A stretch of 31,506 nt of DNA from JADHUC01 sp964617665 (GTDB lineage Bacteria; Planctomycetota; Planctomycetia; Pirellulales; Pirellulaceae). Positions 26,694-31,506 of the stretch are shown piece after piece. A model generated the notes under the pieces. That model was not told the DNA's origin. It made no database searches and saw only the letters and a program-made list of their open reading frames with translations. Where the stretch lies: positions 1-31,506 of the forward strand of contig CAZUAH010000105.1 in the NCBI GenBank assembly GCA_964617665.1, written 5' to 3'. Each line of letters opens with the position of its first letter. Positions within the stretch are counted from its first letter, which is position 1. The translations under genes were made by a program, and so were the position numbers.

Positions 26694-28226
26694 ATGAAGA
26701 AATCCGTTCTCGCACTGTTGTTGTCGTTGTGGTCATTTTGCTCTTACGGTGCCGTTTATGACATCGATTCGATCCATGCGGACATGGTGTTCTTTTCCGA
26801 TGACAGTTGCAGGCAGTTGAAGCCAGGCGTGCAGTCGAAAGACTTGGATCGCTTCAAAAGCGATCTGCTCAAGGAAGTGGCTGGTAAGATGCTCAGCGGA
26901 TCGTACGACACCACTCACCGAGCGGCTGTCTACGAGGCGTACCCTTCGCCTCGCGCGTTGGACGAGGCCCTGAAGCTGGGCGACGGCTTCAGCCGGTACG
27001 AGAACATCACCGGTATGTGCATGGAGCCGGGTGAGCATGTGGTGTTAGTCGGGAATACCGGGGGCAAGGAACTCGCGCTGCTGATTCCCGACTGGATGCG
27101 AAAACCCCCGGAAGGGATCAATCCCACAAAAGATCCTAACGGATGGGGGCTGCACAAGCAGAGGATTGCTATCCAAGAGGGTGTGAATGTGATTCAGGTG
27201 GAAAAGGGCGGCAACGTCTACGTCAGCTACTTTGACGACCACGCCGAGACGGCGCCCAAGGTGGTTGTGCACTTTCCCACGGGCAAGGTCAATGGTTTCT
27301 TCGACGCTTCGACGCATACAAACGCCGATTGGAACCGCCTGCTGGACCAGGCGGTGAGTCCCATCATGGACGCTCGCGGCAAACACATCCAGGTTGCCTA
27401 TCCGGTAGAGTGGTTCAACATCTATACCCGCGACAAGGGTGTGGAGTTGATCGCCAACTACGACAAGCTGCTCCACCATCATTACACCTTGATGGGATTG
27501 GTGAAGTACAACAAGGTGCCCCGGAATCGCATCCTGGCGCGAGTCAATTTCAACTACTACATGTTCCGCGATCGCGACGGGGTGGCGTATCTTGGCAACA
27601 AGAGCACCATGCGCAAGGTCGCCGATCCGGAGGTCGTGATCGTCGGTGACCCCTGTTGGGGTTTCTGCCACGAAGTGGGCCACGTGCTGCAATTGCGCCC
27701 GCAAATGACCTGGGGCGGCATGACGGAGGTGAGCTGCAATATCTTTTCGATGTATACCGTCACCGGTATGGGAAACAGAAGCCGCCTGCAGGCGCAGAAG
27801 AACTATGCTTCGGCGCGTAAGAACATCATCGAGGCCCGTCCCAAGATCTCTTACCTGGCATGCCGCAACGTCTTCGACCGCCTCGTACCGTTTTGGCAGC
27901 TCCATCTCTATTTTTCACGAAACGGCAAACCCGACTTCTACGCCGACGTAATGGAAGAGATGCGTCGTCGCCCGCACGAAGGCCGTGGGAATGGGTCTAT
28001 TCGAAATCAATTTGACTTCGTGAAGATCTGCTGCGATGTGGGCCAGTTGGATCTTACGGACTTTTTCGACAAGTGGGGTTTCTTCTGGGTCGGCGAGCTG
28101 ACCGTGAAGGATTACCGCACCTATCGCTACACGATCACGCAAGAGATGGTGGATGAAGTCAAGTCGTACATCGCTGGAAAGAAGTACAAGAAGCCCGCGG
28201 AGGATATCACCCTGGTCGAGGACTAA
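26694..28226 (+). CDS. M60-like (enhancin-type) zinc metallopeptidase
   Basis: A 510-residue exported protein (signal peptide 1-19, ending SYGA). The gluzincin motif HEVGH is at 326-330, in GFCHEVGHVLQ, with the downstream glutamate ligand E345 in GGMTEVSCNIFS, 14 residues after the second His. This matches the M60/enhancin pattern HExxH-x(8-24)-E. An upstream beta-rich region (about 105-195) resembles the accessory domain that precedes M60 catalytic domains (EPGEHVVLVG, GGNVYVSYFDD). M60 enzymes cleave mucin-like O-glycoproteins in studied cases; the target here is unknown. AAGG lies ten bases before the ATG. It follows the DUF6288-like gene by 49 bp, and the hairpin at 28273-28309 may end the transcript. 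Confidence 0.85.
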   Translation: MKKSVLALLLSLWSFCSYGAVYDIDSIHADMVFFSDDSCRQLKPGVQSKDLDRFKSDLLKEVAGKMLSGSYDTTHRAAVYEAYPSPRALDEALKLGDGFSRYENITGMCMEPGEHVVLVGNTGGKELALLIPDWMRKPPEGINPTKDPNGWGLHKQRIAIQEGVNVIQVEKGGNVYVSYFDDHAETAPKVVVHFPTGKVNGFFDASTHTNADWNRLLDQAVSPIMDARGKHIQVAYPVEWFNIYTRDKGVELIANYDKLLHHHYTLMGLVKYNKVPRNRILARVNFNYYMFRDRDGVAYLGNKSTMRKVADPEVVIVGDPCWGFCHEVGHVLQLRPQMTWGGMTEVSCNIFSMYTVTGMGNRSRLQAQKNYASARKNIIEARPKISYLACRNVFDRLVPFWQLHLYFSRNGKPDFYADVMEEMRRRPHEGRGNGSIRNQFDFVKICCDVGQLDLTDFFDKWGFFWVGELTVKDYRTYRYTITQEMVDEVKSYIAGKKYKKPAEDITLVED

Positions 28227-29175
28227 TACCGTGGAATGTGGAATAGCCTGGAAAGCGACAGACCGTAGCGGCGTCTCTCCGAAACGTTCACTGCGAGTCT
28301 CGGAGAGACTCGCCTACCCAAGAGATGCCTTCTCGGATATGTCATTCCGCGAGAAAGACCTGCAGGTACCTACGTGACCTTTGGCGATGTGGCCTACGCG
28401 TTATTCTATATTTCGCCTGAACGCTCAGGTCCGCGAGCACCTCGGTCATCTGAGCAACTCGCGTCCATCACTCATGACGGATACTCCTTATAGGATCCTC
28501 TTTATACCGGCTTTGTGCGTCTGTGCGCGCAACAGGACTGTAGAAACGGCGAGGCGGGCCAGGGCATGGCGCTGACAGGGGGACCAATGGCCCAGCCGTG
28601 AATCCTCATTTCTGGATGCGAAGTCTTGCATCGGCTGATCTGCAGGGCTACCTTGTGGGGGGCAGGAAAAACCGTGACGCTGTTTCAGAAACCGGCCTGT
28701 CTCACGGCTTCTTGGGACTTTGATTTCTGAGATGGTTTTCTGGGACTTGGGCCGTTGGAGTTAAGAACGGTTGTCTACGACGGAGGCATCGGTACAGGAA
28801 AGGAACGTTTGATGCGATGAAACGATAGGTGGAAATCTCGGCCGATGTCCCAGCGCTCTCGCTGCGTGTGCGGCCGATGATTGACAACCTTGGCCCGTCT
28901 GGCCAGACTCAGGAATTGACTTGCCCGAAGTCACACCCCGCAATCGCGACGACCGTGTGGGTACAATGTCGCCAAGGTGCTTGATGTCCCGTGACCGCGT
29001 GCGAAGCGCCCGTCGCTGGGCGCGATGCTGGCAAGGGGAATTGCGTCACACCGGCAGGCTGTGTTCATAGCGCAATAGCTCTTTTGAGTCGCGACCGAAC
29101 AGTCACTTTGAATATGAGGCGACTTGTCGTTTTGCCGATAAAGGCCATTGATCATTGAATACCTGAGTACAGCTT
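28227..29175. other. About 950 bp without a recognisable gene
   Basis: Six-frame reading gives only short frames without family resemblance or convincing ribosome binding sites. Visible structure: the hairpin at 28273-28309, a weak hairpin GCGCCC/GGGCGC at 29006-29023, and a TGGGACTT direct repeat near 28710-28760. I see no tRNA or known RNA fold. It could be a decayed gene, a non-coding RNA locus or a repeat-rich spacer. Confidence 0.5.
28273..28309. repeat. Hairpin GTCTCTCCGA...TCGGAGAGAC
   Basis: A perfect 10-bp stem, 28273-28282 with 28300-28309, around a 17-nt loop. Complementarity continues imperfectly outward (GTAGCGGC against GCCTAC). It lies 47 bp after the M60-type stop. It lacks a T-run, so it is either a dispersed palindromic repeat or a factor-assisted transcript end. 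Confidence 0.5.
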
Positions 29176-29184
29176 GTGGGAAAC

Positions 29185-29724
29185 ATGACGTCAACGCACG
29201 ATATCAAAACCGTCGCACCTGCGACTGCCAAATCGAAGGTTGATTTTCAATCGCTCGATCCGCGGCAGATTCGGGTCGATCGGGTCGTTAGTTTGATCGT
29301 CACGGCGGTCGTCGGAGTTGGCGGGCTGGTTGGTTTGGTGGTGTTTGCGATCGCGGGCGGGGTCGGCACTGTGTGGCTGAGCGCTGCGGGTGCGGCCGCT
29401 GTTGTTGTCACACTGCTCGTTGTCGCAGCGATACTCTGGCCTCCGCTAGAACATCGCTACGCCGAATGGCGGCTGGACGAAACCGGTTTACAGATCCGGC
29501 GCGGCGTTTTGTGGCGGCACCAAATCTCCGTGCCAAGTGCGCGCGTACAACACGCGGATGTATCGCAAGGCCCGCTGCAGCGTCATTTTGAACTGGGCAC
29601 TCTGACAATCCACACGGCTGGAACTCAAAACGCATCCGTCGTGTTGAGCGGCTTGGCCCACGTCACCGCGATCGAGTTGCGAGACGAAGTCGTGCGTCAA
29701 CGAAAGGCTGTCGATGTCGTCTGA
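29185..29724 (+). CDS. Bacterial PH-domain (bPH2/DUF304) membrane protein, YdbS-like
   Basis: A 179-residue membrane protein. Two hydrophobic segments span about residues 30-85 (SLIVTAVVGVGGLVGLVVFAI and AAGAAAVVVTLLVVAAILW). A bacterial PH domain follows: EWRLDETGLQIRRGVLWRHQISVPSARVQHADV and GTLTIHTAG. The pattern and its partnership with the next, larger gene match the YdbS/YdbT pair known from Bacillus; the function of that pair is poorly defined but envelope-related. The start is uncertain. ATG at 29185 follows TGGGAAAC closely; the alternative GTG at 29176 adds three residues. It overlaps the next gene by 11 bp, so translational coupling is likely. Confidence 0.82.
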   Translation: MTSTHDIKTVAPATAKSKVDFQSLDPRQIRVDRVVSLIVTAVVGVGGLVGLVVFAIAGGVGTVWLSAAGAAAVVVTLLVVAAILWPPLEHRYAEWRLDETGLQIRRGVLWRHQISVPSARVQHADVSQGPLQRHFELGTLTIHTAGTQNASVVLSGLAHVTAIELRDEVVRQRKAVDVV

Positions 29725-31333
29725 GCTTCCCGATCGCGATGATCGGGCAACTGATGGGAGCTCTGTGGAACGGGCGGCGACGCCCACGCCACACTCATCG
29801 GGGTCATTCGATGCCGTTCCGAGCGAGCGACTTCACCCCACGTCTTTGCTGTTCGATATCCTTTCGCACGGGCGGACTTTTGCGATTCCCGCGGTCTTGG
29901 CGTTATTTGGGGCGGCTAGCGGAGAGTTGTTTTGGGCAGTCCTTGCCGGCATCATGTTTGTGCCAGCGCTGATGGTGTCCGTTTCTCGCTATGTCACGTT
30001 GCGATACAGCATCCAAGACGGCCAGCTGGTTGTAACTAAGGGGTTGTTCTTTCGCAGCATTCGAATGGTCCCCGTCGACCGGATTCAGAATGTCGACTTG
30101 GTGCAAAACGTCTTGCATCGGATCTGCAACGTTGCCGAAGTCCGAGTCGAAACAGCCAGCGGGACTGAGCCGGAGGCGACGTTGCGTGTGCTCTCGATGG
30201 CGCAAGTCGCCAAATTGCGGACCGCTGTGTTCGAGCAATGTGCCGCGAAACCACCATCGGATGAAGAACCTTCCATTCAAATCGACTCGGCTGTTGATGG
30301 CCAAGTTGATTTTGCTCCCCGTGGTGAAGCCCTGCTGCAAATCCCGGTCGGTTGGTTGATCCGGGCTGGCTTCGCGAGCAATCGAGGGATTCTGATGATG
30401 GGCATCTTGTTCGGCCTGTACCACCAATTCGACCTTGAGGATCGGATCGACCTGGCGTGGGTGTTGCAGCTTATTCCGCAGTCGCTGAATACGGTCGCCA
30501 CGATTGTCAGCTCGATTGTTGCCGCGATCGTGGTGCTCTTGCTGTTGCGTCTGCTGGGCGTTGCCTGGTATTTGCTGCGATTTCACGGTTATCGATTGAC
30601 CCGATACGGCGAGGACCTTCGAATCTCCTGTGGCCTGCTAACCAAAGTCAGCGCGACCGTCCCGCGAGGGCGCGTTCAATTTATCAGTGTCCATCGCACG
30701 CTGTTCATGAGGTCGATGGGGCTTGCCGCCATACGGATCGAGACGGCTGGAGGCGCTGGCAAAGAAAACGAAGACGCACGCGGGACGATCTCGCGCCGGT
30801 GGTTTGTTCCGGTCGTACCCAACGACCGAGTCGCCCAACTGTTGGCTGAACTCCGCCCGGGTTTGATCTGGGATATGGCCGATTTGGATTGGAAGCCGTT
30901 GTCAAGGCGAGCAGGCGCTCGACTCATTCGACTGGCCTCTATCCACAGTTTCGTGATTGCGGCGATTGGTCTGGCGATTACGCGACCCTGGGGCTGGTCG
31001 GCCGGATTCGTTTTGCTCCCGCCTTTGATTTGGTGGGCGATTAGAAAAAGCCGGTCGATGCGCTACGCACGGACGGAAGACGGCGTTGTTTATCGCAGCG
31101 GAATCTTGAACCTCAAAACGAGCATGACGTTTTTCGAGAAGATGCAAACTTTGCGCGTCGATCAATCACCGTTCGATCGCCGCTGGAAAATGGCAGAACT
31201 CTCAATCGACACTGCGGCCGCCGGCCCAGCCGACCACCGCATTAAGGTCCCGCTGCTCGACGAGGCCTTCGCCCGCGAGGAATACCAGAAACTGGTGGAA
31301 CGCGCGGCCAGTCATCAGCCGAGCTATGGCTAA
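29714..31333 (+). CDS. Triple bacterial PH-domain membrane protein, YdbT-like
   Basis: A 539-residue membrane protein with three bPH2 (DUF304) copies separated by hydrophobic pairs. Copy 1 is about 98-172 (RYSIQDGQLVVTKGLFFRSI, VPVDRIQNVDLVQNVL). Copy 2 is about 292-385 (YRLTRYGEDLRISCGLLTKV, VPRGRVQFISVHRTLFMRSMG). Copy 3 is about 452-530 (YARTEDGVVYRSGILNLKTS, FEKMQTLRVDQSPFDRRW). Hydrophobic segments lie near 55-90, 215-285 and 405-440. The N-terminal 40 residues are polar and probably cytoplasmic. The ATG at 29714 lies inside the end of the YdbS-like gene. The domain count and gene order fit the YdbS/YdbT pair; ligand and biochemical role are unknown. Confidence 0.85.
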   Translation: MSSELPDRDDRATDGSSVERAATPTPHSSGSFDAVPSERLHPTSLLFDILSHGRTFAIPAVLALFGAASGELFWAVLAGIMFVPALMVSVSRYVTLRYSIQDGQLVVTKGLFFRSIRMVPVDRIQNVDLVQNVLHRICNVAEVRVETASGTEPEATLRVLSMAQVAKLRTAVFEQCAAKPPSDEEPSIQIDSAVDGQVDFAPRGEALLQIPVGWLIRAGFASNRGILMMGILFGLYHQFDLEDRIDLAWVLQLIPQSLNTVATIVSSIVAAIVVLLLLRLLGVAWYLLRFHGYRLTRYGEDLRISCGLLTKVSATVPRGRVQFISVHRTLFMRSMGLAAIRIETAGGAGKENEDARGTISRRWFVPVVPNDRVAQLLAELRPGLIWDMADLDWKPLSRRAGARLIRLASIHSFVIAAIGLAITRPWGWSAGFVLLPPLIWWAIRKSRSMRYARTEDGVVYRSGILNLKTSMTFFEKMQTLRVDQSPFDRRWKMAELSIDTAAAGPADHRIKVPLLDEAFAREEYQKLVERAASHQPSYG

Positions 31334-31506
31334 CGTGTGAATTCAAAATCCGAAAGATCATGACAACAACACCTCGGCGCGCTGCTTTAAGTACGCCATC
31401 AAGCTCCTGATTGTCCCAACTACTCGTCGCGCGTGAGATGCGTCATCAAACGACCGAATCTTGTCCTGCGTTCCATGCCCGCTAGATTGGTGGAATGATG
31501 AGTTCT

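Noticed and set aside
29006..29023. GCGCCC/GGGCGC hairpin as a terminator
   Set aside because: The stem is six base pairs with no T-run and no gene ends nearby.

Overview
The window looks like chromosomal DNA of a planctomycete (Planctomycetota, probably Pirellulales-like). This is inferred from gene content: giant exported PQQ-like beta-propeller proteins, an F5/8C plus HzsA/TolB-like protein, a LamG-containing protein, a DUF6288-type protein, a Tat-exported deacetylase, a sortilin-like repeat protein and moderately high GC. No rRNA, tRNA, CRISPR array, integrase or transposase is visible.

Layout. Positions 1-14027 are all on the minus strand. In transcription order they hold a nitroreductase; a tight group of TPR lipoprotein, ICMT-like membrane methyltransferase and CPA1 Na+/H+ antiporter with an RCK-like tail; a family 2 glycoside hydrolase; a large methyltransferase-like/PQQ-propeller protein; and a compact group of polysaccharide deacetylase, low-molecular-weight phosphatase and an HzsA/TolB-like discoidin protein cut by the left window edge. 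A divergent gap at 14028-14242 leads to a plus-strand LamG/PQQ/methyltransferase-like protein (14243-17779). It converges on a sortilin-like protein (minus, 17807-21052), which is followed by a third methyltransferase-like/PQQ protein (minus, 21490-24807). A second divergent gap carries a perfect 15-bp palindrome and leads to a plus-strand pair, a PDZ/toroid DUF6288-like protein and an M60-type metallopeptidase. After about 950 bp without a recognisable gene, an overlapping pair of bacterial PH-domain membrane proteins (YdbS/YdbT-like) closes the window.

The main theme is an extracytoplasmic surface and polymer-processing repertoire: esterase, glycosidase, metalloprotease, lectin-like and propeller proteins. 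The most unusual signal is the set of three paralogous 1,080-1,178-residue exported proteins. Each joins a methyltransferase-like domain to two PQQ-type propellers. Two have the order MT-propeller A-propeller B, and the third has LamG-propeller B-MT-propeller A. Two keep a textbook SAM-binding loop although they carry signal peptides; the third has lost it. All three share a four-cysteine pattern at the end of propeller A. In the two MT-first genes the MT-like domain is also interrupted at the same place by inverted arrays of a GATACGG-like heptamer, in frame and inside the coding sequence. The function of this family cannot be read from the sequence.
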